64,000 nucleotides of DNA from Ramlibacter sp. (GTDB taxonomy: Bacteria; Pseudomonadota; Gammaproteobacteria; Burkholderiales; Burkholderiaceae_C). The stretch's first letter is position 1; the number at the start of each line of letters is the position of its first letter. Location: positions 1-64,000 of the forward strand of contig NZ_JARXAB010000053.1 of NCBI RefSeq assembly GCF_029866045.1, given 5' to 3'. Under the pieces are notes generated by a model that was not told where the DNA came from, ran no database searches, and worked only from the letters and a program-made list of their open reading frames with translations. Below are positions 25,403 to 34,406 of this stretch, piece after piece. A program made the translations under genes and the position numbers.

Positions 25403-25894
25403 TCAGTCCTCGATTTCGATGCAGGCGGCCAGCACCACGATGACATCGACCGTGGCCACCCACACGCTGCCGTCGCGCATGCGGGCCACAGCCGACACCT
25501 GCTGGCTGGTGGCCAGGCGCATGCGGGTGGACACCTGGGCGCGGCCGGCGCGCGGACCCAGGGTGAAGACGGCGACATCGCGCTGGGGGTTGCGGTCGCT
25601 GAAGATGGCGATCTGCTGGACATGGTCGGCAGCGGTCATGGGGCTGTCGACCTGCACGCGCAGGGGGACGGTATTGCCGTTGTCGACCAGCTCGGCAATC
25701 TCAAACTCCACGCGCCCGGTGCGCACCGGCTGGCCCTGCGCGAAGGCGGCAATGGCCTCGGCCATTTGCTTGCCCGGAGCCATGCCCATGCCTTGCACCT
25801 GGGCCCGCGCCACTGGCGCGAGCGCCAGAGAGAGCCCCGCGCCCAAAAGCGCGCGGCGGTCTAAGTGCAGGGGGCGGGCGCGAGGATCAGCCAT
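25403..25894 (-). CDS. soxY: SoxY-related carrier protein with an AACIE C-terminal arm
   Basis: This 163-residue protein has a twin-arginine leader (DRRALLGAG from residue 12) and the SoxY Ig-like domain: ENGNTVP-like VDNGNTVPLRV, then IAIFSDRNPQ. In classical SoxY the arm ends GGCGG, whose cysteine carries the sulfur substrate. Here it ends VVLAACIEIED, with Cys158 present but not flanked by glycines and with five residues after it. I recall that such AACIE-arm SoxY relatives are treated as a separate family from true thiosulfate SoxY. The cysteine may carry a different sulfur species or meet a different partner. Confidence 0.9.
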   Translation of the reverse strand: MADPRARPLHLDRRALLGAGLSLALAPVARAQVQGMGMAPGKQMAEAIAAFAQGQPVRTGRVEFEIAELVDNGNTVPLRVQVDSPMTAADHVQQIAIFSDRNPQRDVAVFTLGPRAGRAQVSTRMRLATSQQVSAVARMRDGSVWVATVDVIVVLAACIEIED

Positions 25895-25903
25895 GGTTAG
25901 AAA

Positions 25904-26362
25904 TTATCGCAAGGTGGTGAGCCATGCCACCACGTCCTCGACCTGCTGGGGGCTGAGAACAGGGCGGCCCCGCCAGGCGGTGCCCACGCGGGTGAGCCCG
26001 TCGGTGCTGTGGAAGGCAGGCATGAGGCTGTCTGGGTGGACCCGCCGGATGTCGACCACTCGCAGGCGCAATTGCGCCTCGGTGTAGCGCGCCCCCGCCC
26101 CCGCCAGGCTGGGGGCCAGGTTACCCTGGAAGCGTTCTTCGGGGATGGGCACGGGGTGACAGAGCAGGCACAGACCCTGCTGGCGGTCGGCCGCGATGGC
26201 ACGACCCCGAGCAGGGTCCCCGGGTGCGGCAAGCGGCGCGTCAATGCCGTCACCGCGCACCTGTACGGGCACCACGCCGCTGGCCCAGGCCGGGGTCAGT
26301 GACACAAGCAGAGACACCGCCAGCGTCTGGAGGAGCGTCACGGGGGGCATCACGAGAGGCAT
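25904..26362 (-). CDS. soxX: Sulfur-oxidation cytochrome SoxX, monohaem
   Basis: The 152-residue product from ATG 26362 has a signal peptide ending near AWA-SG (about 28), a haem motif CLLCH (65-69), and Met114 in SLMPAFH as the distal ligand. The stretch PIPEERFQGNLAPSLAGAGARYT is typical of SoxX. It partners SoxA. ATG 26350 is an alternative start; neither has a strong ribosome site. It begins 68 bases after the molybdenum hydroxylase gene on the same strand and is 9 bases from soxY. Confidence 0.9.
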   Translation of the reverse strand: MPLVMPPVTLLQTLAVSLLVSLTPAWASGVVPVQVRGDGIDAPLAAPGDPARGRAIAADRQQGLCLLCHPVPIPEERFQGNLAPSLAGAGARYTEAQLRLRVVDIRRVHPDSLMPAFHSTDGLTRVGTAWRGRPVLSPQQVEDVVAWLTTLR

Positions 26363-26430
26363 CACGGACAATCGCCCAGCACGGGTCAGCGCCGAGACCG
26401 GCGCCTTCCCATGCTGGCGGGTCCCTGTGC

Positions 26431-28659
26431 TCACGCGGACTTCAGGCTGTGGTGCTTCAAAGGAAGCTCGCGAATGCGTTTGCCTGTGGCTGCGAAGATG
26501 GCATTGAGCACCGCCGGCGCTGCAACCGCGATGGTGGGCTCCCCGACGCCACCCCAGAAGCCGCCGGAGGCCACCACGACGGTTTCGACCTTGGGCATGT
26601 GCCGCATCTGCACCACGGGGTAGTCGTTGAAGTTGCTCTGCTCGATGCGGCCATCTTTGAGTGTGCACTCGCCAAAGAGCGCGGCGGACAGGCCGTAGGC
26701 AAAAGAGCCCTCGACCTGCGCCTCGATCTGCTGCGGGTTGACTGCATATCCCGGGTCGGTCGCGGCGACGATGCGGTGGATGGTGAGCTCGCCATCGCGG
26801 TTGACCGACACCTCGGCACATGCGGCCACGTAGCTGCCAAAGCCCATGATCTGCGCCAGGCCGCGGTAGACCTTCTGGCCGCCCACATCGGGGGCCGGCT
26901 TGTCCCAGCCCACGCGTGCGGCTACCGCATTGAGCACGGCCAGGTGCTTGGGAGACTGTGCCATCAGCTTGCGTCGCAGGGCCAGCGGGTCCTGTTGGGT
27001 GGCGACCGCGACCTCATCGATGAAGCACTCGACGTAGATGGCATTCTGGTTCAGGTTGACCCCACGCCAGAACCCGGGGGGTACCGGGGGATTGCGCATG
27101 GCGTGGTCGATCAGCAGGTTCGAGATGGTGTAGCCGAAGGTGCCCTCAGCTCCGCTGGGCAACAGCCCCTGGAAGGCCACCGGGTCGCGCCCGTTTTGCA
27201 CACCCTGGGGGTTGACGCCCGCCAGGATGGACTGCCCCGACAGGCGCATGTGCAAGGCCGTGATATTGCCCTGGGCATCGAGGCCAGCTTGCATCTTGCA
27301 CTGGGTGACCGGGTGGTAGCGCCCATGCTGCATGTCCTCTTCGCGGGTCCACAGCAGCTTGACCGGCGTGCCAGGCATTTGCTTGGCGATCTCGACGGCC
27401 TGCCGGATCCAGTCGGTCATGCCGCGTCGGCCAAAGCCGCCGCCGAGGTGAATCTTGTAGACCTCGCACTGACGCGCGGGCAGGCCGGCCGCCTCGGCGG
27501 TGGCCGCCAGGGCGGCTTCGCCGTTTTGGGTGGGGGTCCAGACCTCGCAGCGCTCGGGCGTCCAACGCACGGTGGCGTTCATGGGCTCCATGGTGGCGTG
27601 GTTCTGGTGCGGGTAGGCATACACCGCTTCGATCTTGCGGGCGGCCGAGGCCAGAGCCGCCTTGGCATTGCCCTGGCTGTTGCCCACGGCAGCCTCGGGG
27701 GCGTCCAGACCCGCCTTGAGGATGGCGGCGACTTCCGCACTGGAGGCCTTGGCGTTGGGGCCTTCGTCCCATTCGATGGGCAGGGCATCGAGCGCGGTCT
27801 TGGCACGCCACCAGGTATCGGCGATCACGGCGACAGCGCTGTCACCGACTTGCACCACTTTCTTCACGCCAGGCCGGCTGGCGATGGCTGCGGCATTGAA
27901 GCGTTTGACCTTGCCGCCGAAGACCGGGCAGTCCTTGATGGCGGCGTTGAGCATGCCGGGCAGCATCAGGTCGGCGCCATAGACTTGCTTGCCGGTGACC
28001 TTGTCGACGGTGTCCAGGCGGGCGAGGCGCTTGCCCACGAGCTTCCAGTCCTTCGGATCCTTGAGGGGAACCGCGGTGGGAACGGGCAGCTTGCCTGCGG
28101 CGCTGGCGACCTGACCGTAAGTGACGGTGCGCCCACTAGGGACATGGGTGATGACGCTGTTGGCGGCGCGGCATTCGGCGGCGGGGACCTTCCACTCGCT
28201 GGCCGCTGCTTGAACCAACATCAGGCGCGCCGCTGCACCGCCCTTGCGCACGTAGTCTTGCGACTCGCGGATGCCGCGGCTGCCACCGGTGGAGAAGTTG
28301 CCCCAGGCGCGGGCGCGCGCCAGGTTCTGGCCGGGGGTGGGGTACTCCGTGGTGACACGGGCCCAGTTGCAATCGAGCTCCTCGGCCACCAATTGGGCCA
28401 GGCCCGTGAGGGTGCCCTGGCCCATCTCTGAGCGGGCGATGCGGATCACGACGGTGTCGTCGGGTTTGACGACCACCCAGACGTTGATTTCAGCCGGCGC
28501 CGATGCGGCCTGCTGGGCCCCCAGGGGCAGGTGCAGACCGATGGCCAGACCGGCGGATGCGGTGACCTGCAAAAAGCCGCGGCGGCTCAGACCACTTGCG
28601 GATGTCGAGCCGGGTGCGGAATCGGGGGTGGCGGTGGGGGTGTGGAAGGTATCGCTCAT
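26431..28659 (-). CDS. Tat-exported molybdenum hydroxylase, large (molybdopterin) subunit, IorB-like
   Basis: This 742-residue protein starts with a Tat signal ([11 protein letters not shown], residues 25-35). It carries the xanthine-oxidase-family molybdopterin folds: [43 protein letters not shown] and [12 protein letters not shown], whose glutamate is the catalytic base. Family members hydroxylate N-heterocycles or oxidise aldehydes with oxygen from water (isoquinoline 1-oxidoreductase is the named relative). It overlaps the small-subunit gene (ATGA). Unlike many IorB homologues I see no cytochrome subunit fused to it. The substrate is not predictable. It should work in the periplasm beside the Sox proteins. 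Confidence 0.9.
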   Translation of the reverse strand: MSDTFHTPTATPDSAPGSTSASGLSRRGFLQVTASAGLAIGLHLPLGAQQAASAPAEINVWVVVKPDDTVVIRIARSEMGQGTLTGLAQLVAEELDCNWARVTTEYPTPGQNLARARAWGNFSTGGSRGIRESQDYVRKGGAAARLMLVQAAASEWKVPAAECRAANSVITHVPSGRTVTYGQVASAAGKLPVPTAVPLKDPKDWKLVGKRLARLDTVDKVTGKQVYGADLMLPGMLNAAIKDCPVFGGKVKRFNAAAIASRPGVKKVVQVGDSAVAVIADTWWRAKTALDALPIEWDEGPNAKASSAEVAAILKAGLDAPEAAVGNSQGNAKAALASAARKIEAVYAYPHQNHATMEPMNATVRWTPERCEVWTPTQNGEAALAATAEAAGLPARQCEVYKIHLGGGFGRRGMTDWIRQAVEIAKQMPGTPVKLLWTREEDMQHGRYHPVTQCKMQAGLDAQGNITALHMRLSGQSILAGVNPQGVQNGRDPVAFQGLLPSGAEGTFGYTISNLLIDHAMRNPPVPPGFWRGVNLNQNAIYVECFIDEVAVATQQDPLALRRKLMAQSPKHLAVLNAVAARVGWDKPAPDVGGQKVYRGLAQIMGFGSYVAACAEVSVNRDGELTIHRIVAATDPGYAVNPQQIEAQVEGSFAYGLSAALFGECTLKDGRIEQSNFNDYPVVQMRHMPKVETVVVASGGFWGGVGEPTIAVAAPAVLNAIFAATGKRIRELPLKHHSLKSA

Positions 28660-29156
28660 GCCACGCTCCCATCGGTGTGTTGGATGTTCAGACCCGCCTG
28701 GCGGGTGCTGCCCTGGGCCACTGCCTTGATGGCGGCACGGATGCGGTTGTAGGTGCCGCAGCGGCAGATGTTGGTCATTGCGTCGTCAATGTCGGCGTCG
28801 CTGGGATTGGGGTTGGCTTTGAGCAAGGCGGCAGCGGCCATGACCATGCCGCTTTGGCAGTAGCCGCATTGCGGCACATCCAGGGCGACCCAGGCCTTTT
28901 GCACCGGGTGCGAGCCGTCGCGCGAGAGGCCTTCGATGGTGACGATTTTTTCGTTGGGCTCCACGGTAGAAACCGGGCGAACGCAGGAGCGCGTGGGCAC
29001 GCCGTCCAGATGGACCGTGCAGGCGCCACAGGCTGCGATGCCGCAGCCGAATTTGGTGCCGGTCAGGCCCAGTTGCTCTCGCAAGACCCAAAGCAGGGGC
29101 GTGTCGGGTTCCGCCTGGTACTCGCGCGGTGCGCCGTTGACATGAATGGTCGGCAT
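28656..29156 (-). CDS. Molybdenum hydroxylase small subunit with two [2Fe-2S] clusters, IorA-like
   Basis: I chose ATG 29156 (AGGAGA upstream), giving 166 residues. The plant-ferredoxin-type cluster ligands lie in [16 protein letters not shown], with a further Cys in TRSCV. The second cluster lies in CGYCQSGM and CRCGTY. It takes electrons from the molybdopterin subunit encoded next. No FAD subunit accompanies this pair, so electrons probably go to a cytochrome, as in other two-subunit members. It has no signal of its own and would be carried out by the Tat signal of its partner. Confidence 0.92.
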   Translation of the reverse strand: MPTIHVNGAPREYQAEPDTPLLWVLREQLGLTGTKFGCGIAACGACTVHLDGVPTRSCVRPVSTVEPNEKIVTIEGLSRDGSHPVQKAWVALDVPQCGYCQSGMVMAAAALLKANPNPSDADIDDAMTNICRCGTYNRIRAAIKAVAQGSTRQAGLNIQHTDGSVA

Positions 29157-29172
29157 GGGAGGCTCTCCTTTT

Positions 29173-29805
29173 TCAGTGGGCTGTGGTTCGGGCGGACGCC
29201 AGGGCGTCCAAGTCTTCGGGGGTATCCAGGTCGTGGGTGTAGTGCGGGTTGTCCACCGACCACAAGTGTACGGATTTGGGGTGCGCAGCGCGCCACTGGC
29301 GCAGGCTGGGGGGATGGGGCTGCGCCGGATCGCCGAGGTCTGCGCGCACCCCGGCATCGAACAGGACCGGGTGGCCCGGCTGGCCCTTGACCATTGGCAC
29401 CTGCACCCGCGTGCCGGTCGGACGCTGCTGATAGGCGCGCAGCGCCTCGCGCAGGTCGTCGGCGTCGATCAGCGGCTGGTCGGCCAGCAGCACGGCCACT
29501 TGCTGGACTCGGGGCGACAGGGCCTGCAGGCCCGCGCGCAAGGAGGAGGCGGTGTCTTCTTCGGGATGGGGGTTGACGACGCAGCGCGGGCGCAAGGCCT
29601 GCGGCAGTTGCCCGAGATGGGCGCGAATCGCCGCTTCATGATGGCCCAGGACGATCACCCGATCAGAGGCCTGCGCGCCCAGCGCATCGAGCTGGCACAT
29701 CAGGCGCTCGATCAGGCTCATGCCGCCGAGCGTGATCAGGCACTTGGCGACACCGCCCATACGGGTGCCCGCGCCAGCAGCCAGGATGACAAAGCCAGTG
29801 GTCAT
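29173..29805 (-). CDS. mocA: MocA/MobA-like molybdenum cofactor nucleotidyltransferase
   Basis: This 210-residue protein has the nucleotidyltransferase N-terminus [17 protein letters not shown]. Further on are the VLLADQPLI metal-binding aspartate region and a GQPGHPVLF substrate motif. It probably attaches CMP to the molybdopterin cofactor to make MCD, the form used by xanthine-oxidase-type hydroxylases. It overlaps xdhC by four bases and lies 16 bases before the small-subunit gene, so it serves one or both hydroxylases of this operon. Confidence 0.87.
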   Translation of the reverse strand: MTTGFVILAAGAGTRMGGVAKCLITLGGMSLIERLMCQLDALGAQASDRVIVLGHHEAAIRAHLGQLPQALRPRCVVNPHPEEDTASSLRAGLQALSPRVQQVAVLLADQPLIDADDLREALRAYQQRPTGTRVQVPMVKGQPGHPVLFDAGVRADLGDPAQPHPPSLRQWRAAHPKSVHLWSVDNPHYTHDLDTPEDLDALASARTTAH

Positions 29806-30860
29806 GCGCGTACGCCGCAGACAGGCCCGTCGGCGTCGGCCGGGGCTTGAGTTTGGAGGGGGTCGACGCTCTGCGCGTTCTTGGCGCAGGCCACATCAAG
29901 ATCGCGGGGCAGGGTCACATCGTTTTTGACCGCCAAGACCTCGGCCATGATGCTCACGGCAATCTCGGGTGGGGTCTTGCTGCCGATATAGACGCCAATG
30001 GGGCCGCGCAGTCGCGCGAGGCTTTGCTCGGTCTGGTCGAAGTGCTCGATCATGCGGACGCGGCGAGCCTCGTTGTTGCGTCGCGAGCCGATGGCCCCGA
30101 CATAAAACGCGGGCGTCTCCAGGGCCTCCAGAAGGGCCAGGTCGTCCAGCTTAGGATCGTGGCTGAGGGCGATCACGCAGGTGCGGCGGTCGACCCGAAA
30201 CTCGCGCACCACATCGTCGGGCATGCCGGTCAGCAGCGTCACGCCGGACAGTTGCCAGGACTTGCGGTATTCCTCGCGCGGGTCGCACACACACACGGCA
30301 AAGCCACAAAACTGCGCCATCGTCGTGAGGTACTCGGCCAGTTGGCCCGCGCCGATCAAGAGCATGCGGTACTCAGGCCCGAAGGTGTTGCGCACGAACG
30401 CGCCTTCATCGTGCAGGGCGGCTGGGGTGTGGGTGGGGCGCAGTTGAACCACGCCGTCGGCCATGGACAGGTGCCGCTCCATCAGCTGGCCCTCCGACAA
30501 GGCCTGCACGAGATCGGCCAGCGCGCGGGTGTCGGGGTTGAACTCAATGACCAGTTCCAGGGTGCCGCCGCAGGGCAGGCCAAAGCGGTGGGCCTCATCG
30601 GCCGTGATGCCGTAGCGCGCGCGCTGGGGCGGGCCCTCGCCAATCGCCTGGGCCCGGCTGTAGCGGTCAATCAGGTCGTCCTCGATGCAGCCACCCGAGA
30701 CCGATCCGACGACGGCGCCCGTCTCGCACAAGGCCATGATCGAACCCACCGGACGCGGCGAAGAGCCCCAGGTGCGCACGACGGTGACCAGCAAGGCCCG
30801 CAGCCCTTGGGCGCGCCACCCGTGCAAGGTCCGCAGGACAGTGACATCGAGGTTTTCCAT
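29802..30860 (-). CDS. xdhC: XdhC-family molybdenum hydroxylase maturation protein
   Basis: The 352-residue product starts at ATG 30860 (MENLDV). It has an N-terminal XdhC/CoxI domain with TWGSSPRPVGS and GSVSGGCIEDD, and a C-terminal Rossmann domain with MLLIGAGQLAEYL and VGAIGSRRNN. XdhC binds molybdenum cofactor and promotes its sulfuration before insertion into the hydroxylase. It follows coxG by 5 bases. The position between the two hydroxylases suggests it matures both. The last 35 residues are not typical of the family. Confidence 0.9.
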   Translation of the reverse strand: MENLDVTVLRTLHGWRAQGLRALLVTVVRTWGSSPRPVGSIMALCETGAVVGSVSGGCIEDDLIDRYSRAQAIGEGPPQRARYGITADEAHRFGLPCGGTLELVIEFNPDTRALADLVQALSEGQLMERHLSMADGVVQLRPTHTPAALHDEGAFVRNTFGPEYRMLLIGAGQLAEYLTTMAQFCGFAVCVCDPREEYRKSWQLSGVTLLTGMPDDVVREFRVDRRTCVIALSHDPKLDDLALLEALETPAFYVGAIGSRRNNEARRVRMIEHFDQTEQSLARLRGPIGVYIGSKTPPEIAVSIMAEVLAVKNDVTLPRDLDVACAKNAQSVDPLQTQAPADADGPVCGVRA

Positions 30861-30865
30861 GGTGA

Positions 30866-31468
30866 TCAGCCCCGCGCCATGAAGATCAGGCCGCAGGCCA
30901 CACCCACCGCGACGACGACCCAAAGCCAGGTGGGTACGGCGGGCAGGCCGTCAGCGGGCGATGCCGCCGCGGCACCCGCCGGTGCCTCTGCGTTCTGGAC
31001 CCCGGCGCCTGTGTCTGCCGCCGGGTAGCGGCGTTGCAAGGCCTCATCGAAGCGACGGAAAAAATCTTCAGCCAAGGACTTGGCGGCGCCGTCGATCAGG
31101 CGCTGCCCGAGCTGGGCGAGCTTGCCACCCACGGTGGAATGCACGGTGTAGCGCAACTCGCAGCCGTCGTCCGTCGGTAGCAGTTGTACCGCCGCCCGGC
31201 CCTTACCAAAACCGGCCACACCGCCTTGTGCGTCGAAGCCCAGGGTGTAGGACTGCGGAGCGACGATGTCGCTCAGTTGTACCCGTCCGTTAAAGCGGGC
31301 CGCGACGGGTCCAATCTTGATGGCCGCCGTCATGTTGTAGGCGTTTGCGTCGCTGGCCTCGAAGCGCTCGCAGCCCGGGATGCAGGCCTTGAGCATCTCA
31401 GGGTCGTTGAGGGCCTGCCAGGCTTGTTCTCGGTTGACGGCGAGCATTCGGCTGCCTTGCATGTCCAC
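30866..31468 (-). CDS. coxG: CoxG-family SRPBCC protein with C-terminal membrane anchor
   Basis: This 200-residue protein has an SRPBCC/CoxG domain (about 1-145; DMQGSRMLAVNREQAWQALNDPEMLKACIPGCE) and an Ala/Pro-rich linker. A single C-terminal membrane helix lies at about 177-197. In Oligotropha, CoxG is thought to recruit CO dehydrogenase to the membrane, so here it may anchor the CoxLMS-type enzyme at the inner membrane. It lies 31 bases after coxE. Confidence 0.9.
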   Translation of the reverse strand: MDMQGSRMLAVNREQAWQALNDPEMLKACIPGCERFEASDANAYNMTAAIKIGPVAARFNGRVQLSDIVAPQSYTLGFDAQGGVAGFGKGRAAVQLLPTDDGCELRYTVHSTVGGKLAQLGQRLIDGAAKSLAEDFFRRFDEALQRRYPAADTGAGVQNAEAPAGAAAASPADGLPAVPTWLWVVVAVGVACGLIFMARG

Positions 31469-31499
31469 GGGGTGTCTCCAGTCGTGCAGTGCACAGGGG

Positions 31500-32711
31500 T
31501 CAAGGGGTCAGAGCGGGCCGGTCAGTGTTCGACCCGCTTCGTCCCATCAAGTCGGCCAGGGCGCGGGCCAGGTCGTGCAGGTGGCTCAGATTGTGGACCG
31601 CCAGCATCCCGTCGGCGTGCCGATGCAAGACCTGCGCGCCACTGGCCAGGGGGACATAGCCTTCGTAACGAAGCAGCGGATTGAGCCACATCAGCTTTCG
31701 GGTGTGGCGCCCCAGCCAGGCCAGCTCTTGATCGAGCGTGGCTGGCTCGCCGGTATCCAAGCCGTCGGTGATCAGCAGCACCACGGTGCGCCGACCCACC
31801 AGGCAACGCGCGTGCTGCTGGCGCAGTTGTGCGAGTGAGGCACCCAGCCGGGTGCCGCCAGCAAAATCGTCAATGGCCTCATTGGCCAGGGCCAGCATCT
31901 GGTCGGAGTCGCGCAGACGAAACGCCGGACGCAGATCGGTCAGGCCCGTGCCAAAGGCAAAGGCGGCGCGTGGTGCGCCTCGCGTGGCCTGATGCAAAAA
32001 GGCCAGCAGCAGGCGCGCGTAGCGCTCCATTGAACCGGAGACATCGACCAGGACCAGCAGCGGCAGGGGCTGCTGGCGGCGGGTCAGGCGCGGCAGTTGC
32101 AGCAGCTCGCCATCGTGGCGGCGCGCCTCTTGCAAAACCCGTGGCCAGTGCAGGCGCTGGCCACGCGGGCCGACCCGGTGGCGCCGCGCAGGCACGGGTG
32201 GCAGGGGCAGGGGAATGTCGCGCACCAGGCGCTCGACCAGCCGGAACTCGCTGGCTGACAACCCCTGGAAGTCCGCATGCCGCAGTCGCTGTTGCTCGCT
32301 GGCGGTCATGGCGGCATCCAGGCGCAGTTCGCTCTCGCCAGAGGGCGCGGTCTGGCGGGGCTTGAGTGCAGCCAGGGTCAGGGCTTCCTGCACCCGCGCC
32401 TTGCGCCGGGGCGGATGGGCCTGACCGGCCTTGGGCAGCATCTGCGACAGCAGCTGCTGCGCCAGCTCCGGGTTGCGGAAGAAGGCGTCGAACATTTCAT
32501 CGAACACACCCAGGTCTTGCTGGCGGCTCACCATCACCGCCGCCAGGGCGGCGCGCAGATCGTCCTTGCGCGACACCCCTACCGTCTGCGCGGCCTGCAC
32601 CGCCAGGGTGATGCGGCTGCTGTCGACCGCCACGCCGGCGCGGCGCAGGGCGCGTCCGAAGGCAGTGAAATGTTCTGGCAGCTTGCCGCTGCGGGCGTCG
32701 CCAAGGATCAC
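31500..32711 (-). CDS. coxE: CoxE-family VWA-domain protein
   Basis: I place the start at GTG 32711, which overlaps the coxD stop (GTGA), giving 403 residues. The von Willebrand A domain (about 215-390) has the complete metal-binding DxSxS site in LVDVSGSMERYA. CoxE works with the CoxD ATPase in maturing the Mo active site of CO-dehydrogenase-like enzymes. An ATG much further upstream would run through the whole end of coxD and is unlikely. Confidence 0.85.
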   Translation of the reverse strand: MILGDARSGKLPEHFTAFGRALRRAGVAVDSSRITLAVQAAQTVGVSRKDDLRAALAAVMVSRQQDLGVFDEMFDAFFRNPELAQQLLSQMLPKAGQAHPPRRKARVQEALTLAALKPRQTAPSGESELRLDAAMTASEQQRLRHADFQGLSASEFRLVERLVRDIPLPLPPVPARRHRVGPRGQRLHWPRVLQEARRHDGELLQLPRLTRRQQPLPLLVLVDVSGSMERYARLLLAFLHQATRGAPRAAFAFGTGLTDLRPAFRLRDSDQMLALANEAIDDFAGGTRLGASLAQLRQQHARCLVGRRTVVLLITDGLDTGEPATLDQELAWLGRHTRKLMWLNPLLRYEGYVPLASGAQVLHRHADGMLAVHNLSHLHDLARALADLMGRSGSNTDRPALTP

Positions 32712-33598
32712 TGCACCTCCAGCAACTGGTCCATCAGCGGCTGCAGGGCCGCCACATCCTCGCGCTGTTTGAACAGGATGCCAGCGGTGTCCTGGATCAC
32801 TTCCGGGTCCAGGGTGAGGGTGTCGAGGGCCACCAGGGCCTTGGCCCATTCCACGCTTTCGGCGATGCCGGGGCTGCGCTGGAAGGCGTTGGCAAAAGGT
32901 TGGCTGCGCAGGCGCGAGACAAACTGCGTGACTTGCTCGGTGAGGGCGGCGCTCGCCTCGGGTACCTGGCTGCGGACGATGGCCAGCTCGCGTTCGCGCT
33001 CGGGGTAGTCCAGCCACTGGTACAGACAGCGTCGCTTGACCGCGTCGTTGAGGTCGCGGGTGCGGTTGCTGGTCAAAAGGGTCAGGGGCGCGGCCACCGC
33101 GCGCACGGTGCCCAGCTCGGGAATACTGACCTGGTACTCGCCCAGGTACTCGAGCAAAAAGGCCTCGAAGGGTTCGTCAGCGCGGTCGACCTCGTCGATC
33201 AGCAGCACAGCGCCCGGGGCGGGAGCTTCCAGGGCCTGCAGCAGCGGTCGCCGGATCAGGTAGCGCGCCTGGTAGATCTCGCGCTCGATCTCGTCGGGGG
33301 CAGCGCTGGCCTGTGCGGCGCGCATCCGAAGCAACTGGGCAGCATGGTTCCATTCATAGAGCGCCTCGCGCTGCTCCATGCCGTCATAGCACTGCAGGCG
33401 CAACAGCGGCCGGCCCAGCACCTGGGCCAGGGCCTTGGCCAGCTCGGTTTTGCCCACGCCCGGTTCGCCCTCCAGCAGCAGCGGTCGCTGCAGCCGCATG
33501 GCCAGGAAAACGGCCGTCACCAGCTGCCTCGGCGCGTGATAGCCCGCCCCTTCGAGGGCGCGGGTGAGGTCGTCGATGGTGCTGTGGGGCGCGGGCAC
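32708..33598 (-). CDS. coxD: CoxD-type MoxR-family AAA+ ATPase
   Basis: This 296-residue protein has Walker A GEPGVGKTE (about 43-51), Walker B AVLLIDEVDRAD and sensor LTSNRTRDLNDA. CoxD is an ATPase chaperone that remodels the apo-hydroxylase for insertion of the sulfido (and in CO dehydrogenase, copper) ligand. It lies 5 bases after coxM and overlaps coxE by four bases. Confidence 0.92.
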   Translation of the reverse strand: MPAPHSTIDDLTRALEGAGYHAPRQLVTAVFLAMRLQRPLLLEGEPGVGKTELAKALAQVLGRPLLRLQCYDGMEQREALYEWNHAAQLLRMRAAQASAAPDEIEREIYQARYLIRRPLLQALEAPAPGAVLLIDEVDRADEPFEAFLLEYLGEYQVSIPELGTVRAVAAPLTLLTSNRTRDLNDAVKRRCLYQWLDYPERERELAIVRSQVPEASAALTEQVTQFVSRLRSQPFANAFQRSPGIAESVEWAKALVALDTLTLDPEVIQDTAGILFKQREDVAALQPLMDQLLEVQ

Positions 33599-33603
33599 TC
33601 GCT

Positions 33604-34395
33604 CTATCCGTTCGCCTGCCGCACCGCGGCTTGCGTCTGGACCTTCACCAAGTGCGCGCGGTAGGCCGCACTGGCGTGCAGGTCGCCGCTGAAGTCAGCG
33701 GCATCGATGGCCACACCAGCCACTGCCTCCGGGGTGAAGCTTTTGCTCAAGGCCGCCTCAAGTCCGGCATGCCGGCACACACCGTTGCCGCCGCCAGTGA
33801 TGGCCACCCGCACTCCGCTGGCGGTGTGCGCCACGAACACGCCCAGCATCGCGAAGCGGGAAGCGGGCTGCCGGAATTTGGCATAGGCCGCCTTGGCGGG
33901 AATGGGAAAGCGGATGGCGGTGATCAGCTCACCGGGCTCCAGGGCGGTGGTGTAGAGGCCCTGGAAAAAAGCGTCGGCGGCGATCTCGCGCCGGTCGGTG
34001 ACGACCGTTGCACCCAAGGCCAGAACTGCGCTGGGGTAGCAGGCGGCCGGGTCGTTGTTGGCGACCGAGCCCCCCATCGTCCCCATGGCCCGCACCTGGC
34101 GGTCGCCAATGCCCTCGGCCAGGGCTGCAAGCGCGGGCAGGTGCTTGCGCACTTCGGCACTAGCCGCCACGTTGGCGTGGGTGGTCATGGCGCCGATGAC
34201 CACCTGCTTGCCATCGACCTGGATGCCGCGCAGTGCGTCGATGCCGCCCAGATCGACCAGGTTTTCAGGCCGCAGCAGGCGCTGCTTCATGGAGGCGATC
34301 AGGGTCTGGCCTCCGGCCAGGGCCTGCGCGCCGCCAGCGGTCAGGCGCTTGGCGTCGGCCAGAGTCTTGGGCTGTTCAAGAGTGAAGGCGTACAT
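33604..34395 (-). CDS. coxM: CoxM-like FAD-binding medium subunit of a molybdenum hydroxylase
   Basis: ATG 34395 follows AGGAGA, giving 263 residues. The FAD-binding motifs are AGGQTLI (27-33) and the TMGGSVANNDPAA loop. It passes electrons from the iron-sulfur subunit to a quinone or other acceptor. The order S-L-M here differs from the coxMSL order of Oligotropha. It lies 11 bases after coxL. Confidence 0.92.
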   Translation of the reverse strand: MYAFTLEQPKTLADAKRLTAGGAQALAGGQTLIASMKQRLLRPENLVDLGGIDALRGIQVDGKQVVIGAMTTHANVAASAEVRKHLPALAALAEGIGDRQVRAMGTMGGSVANNDPAACYPSAVLALGATVVTDRREIAADAFFQGLYTTALEPGELITAIRFPIPAKAAYAKFRQPASRFAMLGVFVAHTASGVRVAITGGGNGVCRHAGLEAALSKSFTPEAVAGVAIDAADFSGDLHASAAYRAHLVKVQTQAAVRQANG

Positions 34396-34406
34396 GCTGT
34401 GTCTCC

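Noticed and set aside
26224-28431. 735-codon open frame on the + strand
   Set aside because: Antisense of the molybdenum hydroxylase large subunit, which has clear motifs and a Tat signal on the - strand.
32712-33017. Upstream extension of coxE to 505 codons
   Set aside because: It would overlap coxD by about 300 bases. The GTG at 32711 gives a four-base overlap and the expected protein.
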